Source of the DNA: Scleroderma bovista
Taxonomy: Eukaryota > Basidiomycota > Agaricomycetes > Boletales > Sclerodermataceae
Reading direction: 5' to 3'
Assembly: GCA_037178675.1 (NCBI GenBank)
Contig: JAYMGJ010000045.1
Location: 1-58,485, forward strand
Length of the DNA stretch: 58,485 bases
Position 1 is the stretch's first letter. Each line of letters starts with the position of its first letter. Made by a program: the position numbers and the translations under genes. Shown in pieces: positions 11,238 through 21,693 of the stretch. Below the pieces are notes generated by a model. The model was not told where the DNA came from, did not search any database, and was given only the letters and a program-made list of their open reading frames with translations.

Positions 11238-11819
11238 ATGTGCTGCATTGCAGGCAATGTAGCGAAAGCGTATTTCGTTAACTGCGAAACCGAAAACAGG
11301 GCGGGGGAGGAACCGTCGCGAGCGGGCAGGCCTTGCCGACGAAGTGGACATCGCCCTCGGTATGGAAGTGGTGGTGACGTTGAATGTCTCCACGGACCTG
11401 GACGTCGCCAACGGGGATCGCGGGCATGTAGTGGATATCGTTCTCAATGCACGAGAGGAAATGAGCACTGTACACCAATACCCACCTCTTTACATCCTCG
11501 TGCAGATGCATAACCAAAGTAGATACGCTTGCTGGCCTGGAAAGTGGAGTGCTTCCGATCACACCTCACTCCAGACAACAACTTCCCGTTACACCTGCTT
11601 AGTACGCGTTCACCGACTATCGCTCCCAAGCCCAAACAATCGACCATTGCATCGTCGATCTGGCCACCCATCAACAGGAAAACCGACCGCATATCATTAG
11701 CGCTATCACGGAATCACGGGAGAAATAGCGTCCGCCTTCTGCGTGATTTTGATGAACTTTTATTTACCCACTACATATCCCAGCGAACACTTAAGGATGG
11801 AGAACGAATGATTAGATGA
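11238..11819 (+). mobile_element. Decayed Pif1/Helitron-type helicase fragment
   Basis: Pieces in different frames resemble the C-terminal part of Pif1-like helicases common in fungal Helitrons: ALGMEVVVTLNVSTDLDVANG with RGHVVDIVL, YPPLYILVQM, then FPLTPAYAFTDYRSQAQT-like sequence in a shifted frame, DHCIVDLATP, and ALSRNHGRNSVRLLRDFDE at the end. The order is right, but frames change several times and the ATPase motifs upstream are missing, so it is a remnant. It sits directly after the RRP7-like fragment. No Helitron ends (5' TC, 3' hairpin-CTRR) were identified. Confidence 0.6.
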
Positions 11820-11907
11820 ACTCAACAGCAGAACGAGGGAGAAATGGGATGAATCTATTGCACGACAAGCGTAACATAGTAGTCGGCAGGTGAAACAAAT
11901 CTAAGGG

Positions 11908-11933
11908 TAACCTAACCTAACCTAACCCAACCT
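11908..11933 (+). repeat. Short telomere-like CCTAA run
   Basis: A run of about three and a half AACCT units (GGTAACCTAACCTAACC...) in the promoter region of EXO70. It is five- rather than six-base periodic for most of its length, so it is only telomere-like and may simply be a simple repeat. Confidence 0.4.
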
Positions 11934-12060
11934 CCGGTGTGTCTGGACTCTGCTGACAAACCCATCACCCTATCATCTTGAAACGTCAGTATCGCGGGCG
12001 CTCACAGAGCCATCGGCGTCAGTCCAACGCGTTCGTATCTACTCCACAAACTAAATCACA

Positions 12061-14421
12061 ATGGACGACGACAGCGCCGAGATCGAACTGGTAAGTCCCG
12101 ACCCCCTACCCAAATGGACCAACATTTCGATGCCCTTGATAGTTGGAGCAGAATCTGAGCAAAACACGTCAAATATCAAGACGAATGATATGTGCGTATG
12201 CCGTCCTCTTGTCATGCTCAACCGTTCATTGGAACAGCCACCTTGACTGGCATCGATGCACGCCTGGTAAAGCTAGAGAGGTCGATATTACCACTATACA
12301 CAGCAACCCAGAGGTTGAACCAAAGGTCCCTTAGTGAGTCGTGACGAAGTTTGTACGCCAATTGTTCACAGATCCGCTTAGACATTGATCGTGCATTATC
12401 AAAGATCGATGAGGTGGCGAGTAGTCAAGAGGGCATCGCTGTGGAGGAGGGTCTGATATTACGAGGGTGCGTTTCACTTGTCGGTTTAGGGAAGCCTAAC
12501 TAAAGCTACGGTAGTCCTCAGCCTGGGCAGCTGGAGACATACATGGATATTCTAGAACGCTTGAATGCAGCCATAGCATTTAAGGCTTCCGAGACAGATT
12601 CCCGAGAATCAGTACGTCAGACCGTCTTGCATTGAGTCACCTACTGAACCGTGGACATAGGCTCGTTTGGTTGAAACCGGTGTCAAGAAACTCACTCAGA
12701 TGTACACCAAACTTGTGGCGGAAGGGTCATCAGGTTCACCTCCGATAGCAGGCCTGGACTTCACCCCAGTTATGTTTCCTCCAGAGCTACATTTTTCTTT
12801 GAAACCTATTGTCACATTCTTGCGCACCCTCCCTCAGCCCTCCACCCACCCTTCCCACCCAGCTTCCCAGGCTATCTTCTCCACATTAAAGGAGGCACAA
12901 CGCGGATATGCAGATATGCGTGGAAATTGGAGCCGCAAGTCTCTGGAAACTCATGCGAAACGTGTTATAGACCGTGCCGAAACGCTCGATGGCGTTGTTG
13001 CTGGAAAGGAATTTGGGACATGGGTTAATAATTTACTTCGGATAGCAGAGGTAACTCCTTTTATGCCATCCCCTTCAAGTTATTGAGAGGTCAACTTTCA
13101 GACGGAATATACACTGCTCACAGACCTTGCACCCCTTTCAAATCCATCACTCCTTGCATCAACATATGATACTCTAGTTGCGCCTCTGCTTGACCTATAT
13201 ACCGACACATACACCTCCCTCACATCTCTTATCAAGCGGTCATTGCACAAATACACATTCCACGCACTTTCTGCCTATTCTGCTCTCACATCCTCCAAAT
13301 CTAGATGGGAAACTCTCGTGGCTCGCAGAGGAGATGGGCGGAGGGACGTGAATGAACTTAGAGACGGGCTGAATGCCATAAAGGGCGTCTGTCTTCGAAG
13401 CTTTCCTGAATTCCTGGTGGATTTGAAGTTGGCACCAACGACCCCAGGAAGAGGAGGTGAGATGGGCGTGAGTCTTACGGATTTCGTCGTTTCGGTGAGT
13501 ATTTCTATTCTGCATGGTGTTTAAGGACGATAAAACGTGCTTTCAGACAATACAGTACTTGTACAAGATGCCAGAATTAAAGGAGGCAGTTGGTTCCGTT
13601 CTCCAGGCATTAGGTGATGGAAACTGGAAGATGGGCGATGGTAAACGAGTTGGGAAAGGACAAAGACCAGGGACAAGCGACGTGGATCAGAGAACCCTGA
13701 TCCAGCACTATGTCTGTATGTTCATGCATTGTCTACTCTTCTAAATACTGACAGCTTCGTAGATGATATCATTACTACGACCGTCAACAGCCTCAGCGCG
13801 ATATCTCGCACACTACGACGCGGTGCATTCGGTTCGATTTTCTTGTTGAATAATATTTGTTATTTTCACGCTCGTATTCTTCTGAAACCGGCACACCTTG
13901 GTCTTGTTGAATTTATTTCGAAACCTACAGCAGACACGCTAGCATCTGCCTTCCGGACAGCCAAGGCTGGCTACTTTGAGGCCAATTTCTCGCCTTTGAT
14001 GCAGGCTTTAAGCGAGGATCGGGAGAAAGAGAAGATAGGGAGCAGCGCCTGGAAAGCTGCGACGAAGGAGAAATTCACACGATTCTACGATCTATTGGAG
14101 GAAGTAGGGGAAAGGCATCGGATGGCGAAGGTTCTCGAGGAGGACGACGAAGCGAGGAAAGCTGTGGGAGAGGAAGCTGTGAAACTGGTTATTCCGAGCT
14201 TGCAGCGGTTCACGCAAAAGCAACGGGATAAGGAATTTAGCAAAAGTCAGTGTCACTATTACTACGGATTCGTAGGGCTGACCCCATCTTACCCTGGTAG
14301 ATCCACAGAAGTGTAGGTGGCTGATCTGTGATGCGGAGGTCACATTGGCTTACATCTCCTTTCAGATATTAAACTCTCTACGGAAGAAGTGGAAACACAG
14401 ATCCGCAATTTCTACAAGTGA
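12061..14421 (+). CDS. EXO70: Exocyst complex component Exo70
   Basis: Subunit of the exocyst, which tethers secretory vesicles at the plasma membrane through PI(4,5)P2 and Rho GTPase contacts. Exon 1 gives MDDDSAEIEL, then QNLSKTRQISRRM, a heptad-rich N-terminus, and later ETYMDILERLNAAI, RGYADMRGNWSRKSLE, LLRIAE-TEYTLL, DFVVS-TIQYLYKMPE, the conserved core GSIFLLNNICYFHARIL, EKFTRFYDLLEEV and the typical end NPQKYIKLSTEEVE and IRNFYK-stop. The penultimate coding exon is only 12 nt long (14301-14312) and encodes the NPQK segment; it lies between an exon ending at 14245 and the last exon 14366-14421, and is required for the conserved end. The gene appears intact. Confidence 0.92.
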
Positions 14422-14540
14422 TATCTACTGTGATCTTGTTCGGGTTCATTTCAAAAGTAGACTAACATTGACATCTGACAGACCTAATGTAATGTCATGG
14501 AAATTATATTTCAGTGTCGGTATACGGCACATAGGAAAGC

Positions 14541-15080
14541 TCACAGCCTGTTCCCACTCAGTCCGGCCACAGCTGCAAGGTTCAGATGGTCTTCTGATGA
14601 TCCACGTTGTCCACCTGGGTTTCCCGTGCGACCTTTGCCCTTGTTCACCGAGGCATCGATCCAGGGCAAGGTTATGGGATGATGATTTAGCCCCTGTTAG
14701 AAATCTTGGAACTGGTTCCAAAATACAGCGGCCATACGGTGATATATGTCATCGTTTATGCACCGCGTTGCCGCACGTTTCGCACCAGACTAGTGTTGTC
14801 TCAGCAGCACTATGCATACACTGATAACATATCGGGCAATTGTCCTCCTGTGTTGGTTGTCGGCGAGAGGTCTTGGTAGACCTGGGCACTTTCGAAGAGC
14901 GTATCAGCCTCGCCGGGGATGCAGGTGCATGATACGATACCTTCACTTGACGTAGTTTCTGCTCCTCACTGGGCTGCGGTTTTCCCGGCCGCACGCGCAT
15001 ACGCTTCTATAACGCACCCACTGAATCAGGTGCGGGAGGTGCAGCCTCAAATATGGTGGCTAGTTCAGATGTGAGTAATG
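14541..15080 (-). pseudogene. Broken SWIM/RING zinc-finger (putative E3 ligase) gene fragment
   Basis: On the minus strand, LLTSELATIFEAAPPAPDS is followed by an in-frame stop, then VRPGKPQPSEEQK and a RING-like half NCPICYQCMHSAAET, VWCETCGNAVHK, then a stop; further down in another frame come CPWIDASVNKGKGRTGNPGG and EDHLNLAAVAGLSG. The order matches the C-terminal half of fungal SWIM zinc-finger/RING proteins (ZSWIM2-like). In-frame stops, frame changes and absence of the SWIM CxC..CxH part show that it is not functional. The family assignment is inferred. Confidence 0.6.
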
Positions 15081-15651
15081 CCTTGCATATTCACAAGTTC
15101 AAATTCAAAGTCAGGGAAAGACTTTTGGCTTGCGGGACTTGGAGTACTGTGACATGCGTCTATGATATCATCAAATGTTCATTTAGAGAAGCAAGTGAGG
15201 AATGAATCCCTTTAAGGAGGATGAATAGCTGCTGAGACAGTTCAGAATGATTAGACGCACAGAAGTACGGGCATAGAAACCCACAATCTGGTTGCAGTGA
15301 TTCCCATTCATTGTATGCAGGATTAATGGGGTAACTAAAGCATCGATATGACGGACATTGCCGGTGAATCCTCTCTTATATGTAAGGACCTGGAATCGAT
15401 AAGCCCAAGCACCTTTTTTTACAAGTACAGGATCGCGGCTTGGTGTAATCTCATCTCGAAGTGATCGGACTTTCAAAGGAAAGGGATGTTTCCATAATAG
15501 GCTAGCATGACGCACCTCTTCTAATTCAAATGGGCATAAAAATGGAATGAGGTGATTCTTCCCTCGACGCCCCCGTCTTTCTCGTCGTCGCCGTCGTCCT
15601 CGTCTTGCCCCAACCCACCGCGACATCGACCACCCCACTAAGCTGGCGAGA
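15081..15651. other. Upstream region of PalI copy 1
   Basis: No gene seen. The last 110 bp before the ATG are pyrimidine-rich (runs of CGTC, CCTC) as in strong fungal promoters and leaders. This is probably the ancestral promoter of the PalI gene, because the second PalI copy lacks it. Confidence 0.4.
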
Positions 15652-16604
15652 ATGGCCCGTGTGTTCTGTGTCCCCGCAATCTTCTTCATCTTCGCCGCGT
15701 TCGTCCTCCTGTTCATCGTCTCCATCTCCCTCCCGTATCTCTCCGCCATGGACATCACCCGTGTCCACACCAGCAGCAGCTCCGCGACAGCACTCTCTGG
15801 AAGCGACACGACAACAGAGCTGAGAGTATGTTTCATTATTCCCCTTCTATTTGCCGTACTCATACCCTGTCTCTAGTTTGGTATATGGTATGTGCTTCTC
15901 GTCCCGGTGTCTTTAGCTACAGAGCGCTCATCTCCCCCCCAGGGCCTATTGCTATGACCTCGCGAATGGAAACAGGGTCTGCAGCAGCACCGGTACAGTC
16001 CCAACGTTGTTCGCTTCCCCTTATCTTACCTATTTCCGCGTCAAGGCCACGGCTACTCTGTGACTGTTACAAATACGAAGGGCAATTCTATCACCATTGG
16101 CCCATCGTGGACCCGCGGTCTTGCTGTCCACCCGGTCGGTATGTCACTTCCCGCTCCGCGCTCCAGTTTAATCCTCATCACGTGATGCAGCGGCGGGAGT
16201 CACGTTTATCGCGTTGTTGCTCGCGTTATCGCAGCACATCACTGTCACCCTCTTCGCATCCCTCGTCTCTTTCATCGCCGCCCTCCTCACCTTCATCGCA
16301 TTCATCATCGACATCGCTCTCTACGCCTATGTCAAGAATCAGATGGAAAACCTTGGCTTTAGTGGCAGCGCCACCATCACCGGCCCTGGTCAGTACACAC
16401 CCCTTCATTTCGTCTGAATCCGTGCACTAAGTGTTCTCTCTATATGCAGGCTTTTGGTTGACATTCACCTCCATGCTCCTTTTGCTTCTGGGTGGATGCA
16501 CCGTCTGCTTCGGCCGCAGGCGCGACAGGATGGCCAATGCAACCCCCGCTACCGTATCGAGCCCCAAGGATGGCTTCTTCAGCAGGTTCAAGCGGAACCA
16601 ATGA
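15652..16604 (+). CDS. PalI/Sur7-family membrane protein, copy 1
   Basis: Four-span plasma membrane protein of the Sur7/PalI (Rim9) group, which acts in ambient pH signalling or membrane compartment (eisosome) organisation. It starts MARVFCVPAIFFIFAAFVLL (first membrane span), has an extracellular Ser/Thr-rich loop, the short motif FGIWAYCYD, a Cys pair (YCYD and RVCSSTG), then spans around FIALLLALSQHITV, FASLVSFIAALLTFIAFII and FTSMLLLLLGGCTV, and a basic tail ending FKRNQ-stop. One exon is only 11 nt (15877-15887) and encodes FGI plus part of Trp; the following intron positions fall in the same places in copy 2. The frame is intact. It keeps the upstream region that looks native. Confidence 0.85.
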
Positions 16605-17059
16605 AATACCAGTAGGATTTGGACATGTTTTGTTATCATGAAACCCCCCCGAGACGATATATTAGTTTACTCGATGACTTCCTTCCACCAGCTGGTGGTC
16701 CTTTGATATTTCCATTTCAATGGCGTTACGTACATAATGATTTGTTTGAAGGAGTACAGTGTACTGTCATATGGATTGCATTTGTCTTCGTAGTCCGACG
16801 GGGCCCCTCATTTTTGTGTCCCCAATGGTCGGCCGTAATTGTTTGACGAACACTTTGTCAGATCCAAAAGTTACACTGAGGTGCTAATTGCTCAAACACT
16901 GGGCCTGCAGTATTGTTGGACAGATGCTATTGAAGTTGCAACTAGTAGTTCCACACGCCGTGGAGGTTGCAATCGTGTAATCCCAATGGTCCCGCAAACA
17001 AAGTAGGTGATGCGACGGGATCTAGAGAAGCTGTCCACGATGGACGCACTGTTAAACAG
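16605..17059. other. Intergenic between convergent genes
   Basis: 3' untranslated and intergenic DNA, repeated at 23783-24254 with scattered indels. No gene seen. Confidence 0.4.
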
Positions 17060-17856
17060 CCAGTGGTACTATTCAACAAGGTCTGGATCCATCTGATCTG
17101 CATACCCACACATGGCCGAAGTTCTCGCATATCGCTATGAGAAACATGTTCTGAGTGACAGGATCAATCACTGCTCGCTCAGCCGCGGACCCCGGTCCAC
17201 TTTGCTGACGCTCCGAGCCGCTCTTGTCGCCGCCGCCGTCCCTATGGTCCACTTCGAAACGCCTGACCAGGCCATCGCTACCGTCGATGCTGGCAACATC
17301 GGGGGCAGCAAGGCGTAGCAGTCTCCCTACCCCTTCTATCACAGCCCGCATCAATGACGGTGAAATAGCCTCCCCGCCAGCTGACGTTCTGGATCCAGAC
17401 GACACCACAGCCAGGTGGAGGGCGAGCACAGGTACCATGTTGCGTCCTTGGTGACGAGCGTCTGGAATATGTCTGCCCGCCAGGCCTCTCTACCGTGCTT
17501 GATCATCGCTGTCAGAGACGTTTTCGCATTCCTACTGACCGTTTCTGTGAGAGGGGTGCCGTTGTCGCCTTGAGGCTTCACGGAACGGTCCGCAGTCGTA
17601 GTGGTGGTGGTGGTGGACGGAGGATGATGTTACGACGACGCCAGCGCAGGCAGTATGCCCGAGGGATTTGCGCGATCCATACCACTTGATAGGCTAGTAC
17701 TGTCGTCTTTGCGGCAAATGCTGTACAATGCCTCGAGCTCGCGAATGGCTTCCAGGGCCACACGTTCCCCGATGCCACATGTGGTCCTGTGCAAGCCGTT
17801 GTGCGCTGAAGTCGACGTGGACGATGGGGCGGAGTTCGTGAGTACATAGCACACTT
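17060..17856 (-). pseudogene. 5'-truncated, frameshifted copy of the 24.3-26.5 kb gene
   Basis: Matches the last third of the unknown gene at 24255-26545: [72 protein letters not shown] and RRFEVDHRDGGGDKSGSE are all there, but in three different frames. The copy ends abruptly at about 17856 at the duplication border, so its promoter and N-terminal two thirds are missing. Confidence 0.85.
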
Positions 17857-18306
17857 AGTAGTCGGACCATCACCACCACTACTGCGATCCTAGTCTCCCC
17901 AAGGCAGACCAAAGCTTCGATGGAAGCTGCGATCCCACTGTGACCTCAACTCCAACCACCACCACCGCAAACAATGGCCATCACCACCACCCTCCCGATC
18001 ATCGCAAACGACAACGATGGTCACATTAACCACTACCCTAACAAGTCAGTCAACATTAATGATGGCTGGATCCACCACACCAGCATGTCGAGATGACTAC
18101 AACACGACAATGACGACCATTAGCACTTGAACGGCGATAATGACAGCAATGACGCGAGAGCATGGATATTATTCATGTAGTTACTCATGCTATAAAATTT
18201 ACTGTACTCTACTGTGTAATCCTTGGGTACCATTGTTGTAATATGTACATGAAGCCCCGCTTGGGGCCTCTCTAGGCTGGGCCATGGCCCTGAGATCTCA
18301 GCCTTG
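17857..18306. other. Low-complexity DNA without a gene
   Basis: Starts with CACCAC/CATCACC-rich sequence and continues as AT-balanced DNA. Foreign to the duplicated segment on its left. No gene seen. Confidence 0.4.
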
Positions 18307-18625
18307 TTGCAACAATGATCGTAGTATTGCAACAGACTGTATGAATATTGCAATGTGTAAAGGCGCGAAAAGTGTTGCAACGAAGTAGAGCCAATGGATA
18401 GTGGATTGCAACCAAACATATATTGCAAGGTGGATGCAAACGGACACGAGAAGTATTGCAATACGTGGAGTAAAGGCGCGGGAAGTGTTGCAAGGTGGAT
18501 GTGGGCGGACACAAGAAGTATTACAACCAATGGAGCGGACATTGCAATGGCTGATTGCAATATTATATTAGCATCACCGTGAATGGCGCAACACATCACG
18601 ACGGTAGTTACCGCATTTGTTGCAA
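18307..18625. repeat. Cluster of TTGCAA palindromes
   Basis: About eleven copies of the palindromic hexamer TTGCAA in about 320 bp, together with longer recurring pieces such as AAGGCGCGRGAAGTGTTGCAA (with one variable base), GTATTGCAA and CAAGGTGGATG. It looks like a degenerate tandem repeat. It lies immediately 3' of T1. Confidence 0.7.
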
Positions 18626-18667
18626 CAAAGTTAAACATGGCTCGATGATGAAAATGTACAAGAAAAA

Positions 18668-20629
18668 CTAGTAGAGGATTCCATTAGCTGCATCGCGCAA
18701 GACTTGTGAGCACTGTGCATACTACAATTTGAGCATGGTCAGATTGCATTTTGTCAGTAGAGCGAGGACCAACTTACGGCTTCGTAGTACGCGTTCAACG
18801 CATTGATGACACTCGCGATAGCACTAGTATCAACACCAATCCCTCCGTTCTCTTGAAGAGCCGTACCCTCCACACACCTGATGGCACGGATGACTGAAAT
18901 CCACCAATCCACCATGGATCTCATATCAGTCACGACATCCCTCATAGATCCCAAAATTTCGTTCAAGGCACCTGTCCGTACGTCAGCCATGAAATAAACT
19001 GTCCAGGCTGATATGAATAGCTCTTACGACAACGCTGTGCTGTGTGTCCATTGAAAACCTTGGACATCATTCTGGGCTTCTCCGAGTCCTTTGCTAAGAC
19101 GGTCTCAATGTCGTCGGTGACCTAAAGAAAATAGTCAGAAATATATACACACGAATCAAAGTTCACTTACGGTCTTGATGTCGTCCAGTGCCTTGGTCCA
19201 GATCCCCTGGGTGAACGTCTTAGGATGCGAATTCAATCCCACAACAAACTCCTGGAATGAACGCATATCCCCAGTTTCCAACGTTGATCGCAAGGCCGAT
19301 GATGTGTGCTGTGCAACTTCCAGGCTCATCTTCATTGCGTTTGCGAAGTCTATAGCGCAAGAAGCTGCCGACCTCGCAATGCGCGGGTATTCGGCAAGCG
19401 TAGGTTTATATTTGCTTATTATAAATTTCAGTACAACTGCGAATTCTGGAAACGATGGGGACATACGTGACTAATCCAAGAAGCCGTGAATAGTGCTCGA
19501 TGCACCTTCTTTCAGGAGCAGGAAGGTTGGCACTGGTGGACTGGTGCGGTGGGGGATCACTGAGACAAAGTCGTCATCCAATTGCTACACGCGTGATGAA
19601 TATATACGCACTTTACTTGAACACTCTTCCATCTCAATTCATCAAGTTCCATCAACAACTCGATCAATTCTACATCAACCTTTGGCTTTTCCTCTGCAAA
19701 ATCACATTGCGCCGTCAAGCGGGTTTCCTCCACTTTCTTTTTGTGCTCCTTCAGAATCTCCTGGATTTGACGGCCAAGTTCGGCACCTGCTGCAGTATCT
19801 TCCATGGATTTATTCTCCTCAGCCAACTCGCGACCCATCTGGGTGGCTATGGCACCCTTTCCAAGGAGATAGTTGATGACCTCATCTGCAGACTCCTGAG
19901 TTCTGTTATGACGCATCATCCTGGCCCCGTTGTCCAGTAGGGGCTTGAACGCGTTATAGCCCAACTTCAACTCTTTCTCACGTTTTTCCCCTTCTTCTAA
20001 GGTGACGTTGTCCCACATGGTCGTGAGGATGACTACGTTCTTCATCGAATCATCCCCACACAATTTGCGGAACATGCGCAGGTTGCGTTGCGAGATTCTT
20101 CCGGCTCGAGTATCACTGATTCGATGGACATAGACAAGTCCGACAAGCACAGATGACCGCTGGTACCACCTACAATAGGTATGTGACTCTGAAAAGCACA
20201 GGATTCCGCGAAAGAAACCTTCTTACTGCTTTTTTAGGAACGCTGCAATCATTTGGAGAATTTCTAAGTCAGTCCTGCTACTTTGTGAATCGTCAAAACC
20301 GGGGGTGTCCACGAGTTCGATTTTTGTGCCATTCTTGGTGAAGCTGGCCGATTGAATTTGGGAAGTTTCAGACACGAGGGTATGTCCGGCTGGGAATCGT
20401 TCGCATAAATGCGGCGCTACATTTTGAAGGAACTGACATTCGGCTATGTTATGATAAATTCCCCCATCACTATGTGATATGTCCCACCGATGACTTTCCG
20501 GCCCCTGTAGGGCCCATGACACTGGATTGATGATTAACTCGGATAAAGTTGGACTTCCAGTACTGGTCGATGAACTTACGCAATTACTTTATCTCTCTTG
20601 AACATTTGCACCCTTGTCATCTGCGCCAT
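18668..20629 (-). CDS. T1: AIG1/IMAP-like GTPase with C-terminal helical module (class I)
   Basis: Member of the local GTPase array. Exon 1 ends VIA; a 34-nt exon supplies VMGPTGAGKSS (Walker A); the next has the conserved VSETSQIQ region and ELVDTPGFDD (G3); the following one holds LVGLVYVHRISDTRAG, RNLRMFRKLCG and VVILTTMWDNVT (G4 position), then Glu/Lys-rich coiled coil. The C-terminal exons give DPPPHQS, AIDFANAMKMSLEVAQ, LNSHPKTFTQGIWTKAL and the helical end MRSMVDWWISVIRA, LNAYYEA-YAQCSQVLRDA, stop 18668-18670. Compared with others it is the most diverged class I copy. It starts divergently from T2, about 1.06 kb away; a TATATAA lies near 20783-20790. The start may also be the Met at 20605. 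Appears intact. Family name is inferred from motifs. Confidence 0.8.
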
Positions 20630-21693
20630 TTTCCGAAGACTTGAGTTGACCCGGGAACCTCTAGTACTTGGAAGTGACATACCGTTCTCGCTTGTTGCTT
20701 GTCCTGATTGGCAGGAATGATGCCGCTATACAGAGTTCTGACTATGCTGGAAAATAAGAAAGAATTGACCATTGTCACTGGCTTATATATGTTGCGGATC
20801 CGGGTCTCCTGAATGTGGATCGAACTTCTTACGGCAGAAATGCTCGAGGCGGCAGTCTGTTGTGTCCCCTCGCATGAAAGTCGTGTTCCCCCCCTGCCCT
20901 GTTATTCTTCATAGATCACCTTGGTGGCTGTCACCCCATAAGATGCCTCGTAACCTTCCGGAACGCGTCATCGCATGAAAGTCGTGCCTCCGAATGTACC
21001 CCCTGCTCGTGACTCTTCATAGATATAGAATTTACGCTGTGAGTGTGAGGGGCTGATTGTGAGACGGATTTTCAACAGTTATGCTGGGTTTGAATGTGTG
21101 ATTATCTAATCGTCCATCCACTCAGAATTTCAGTCACTAGCTTCATGTAAACCCTTGAGGCCATGCAAATTACTTGAATGCAATGCCAGGTAAGCACGCC
21201 CTACAGGGCCTACGCGTTTCTCGCCCCAGTGGGACAACGCCCGCAGGTCAATAGGTTCCACACGCCGATTTGGCTACAATATTGGCGGCGAGAAACACGG
21301 AAGTTAGGCTTACATAAGCTGCAAAACTACACAGCCTATCTGCAAATTTATCTGAAGGAATGGGCATGGAAGGACATGTCCACTTTTCCGCTCGCTTAGA
21401 CGCTCGTAGGCCAATGAGTGGGCTCTGTCAAGTACAAGAGACTGTCAAACGGCCGTCCCGCTTGTTGTGTTATTGCCTGTGACTCACACACAGAGCTGCT
21501 TTCAGTAAGCTCTTGACGGCCGTATTCGCATCGCCCACTCTATTCACTTTCCACGCGTGTCCCACGTGCTGTCGTGTTAAACCAACGCCGTGTGTAGCTG
21601 ACCAGTGACTAGAGTCTTTAAGATCCCACATTGCAATTTCCTCCCCAGCACTCCCGTAAACGCCCCGCCCCTCCCACACTTCAAGGACCCGCT
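20630..21693. promoter_or_regulatory. Divergent intergenic region T1/T2 with internal repeats
   Basis: Shared upstream region of T1 (leftward) and T2 (rightward). It contains a direct repeat of about 50 bp with 98-bp period (units starting near 20872 and 20970, both with TCGCATGAAAGTCGTG and ending in TCTTCATAGAT). From about 21140 to the T2 start it is similar to the DNA upstream of T6 (38090-38661), including GCCCCAGTGGGACA, TTGGCGGCGAG and CATCGCCCACTCTATTCACT. No gene seen. Confidence 0.6.

Larger units (their letters stand above)
15650..17856. repeat. Segmental duplication, left copy
   Basis: About 2.2 kb that recurs in the same orientation at 22818-25042. It begins at AGAATG, the start codon of the PalI gene, and ends inside the neighbouring minus-strand gene. 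The coding parts are about 95% alike by eye; non-coding parts have more small indels. Confidence 0.9.

Noticed and set aside
11908..11933. Interstitial telomere
   Set aside because: The run is only about 26 bp and mostly of period five, whereas basidiomycete telomeres are TTAGGG; a simple repeat is enough to explain it.
18668..20629. Septin identity for the GTPase family
   Set aside because: Walker A and DTPGF are shared with septins, but there is no septin-unique element and the G4 position reads TTMWD instead of the septin AKAD; AIG1/IMAP-like is the better, though still tentative, name.
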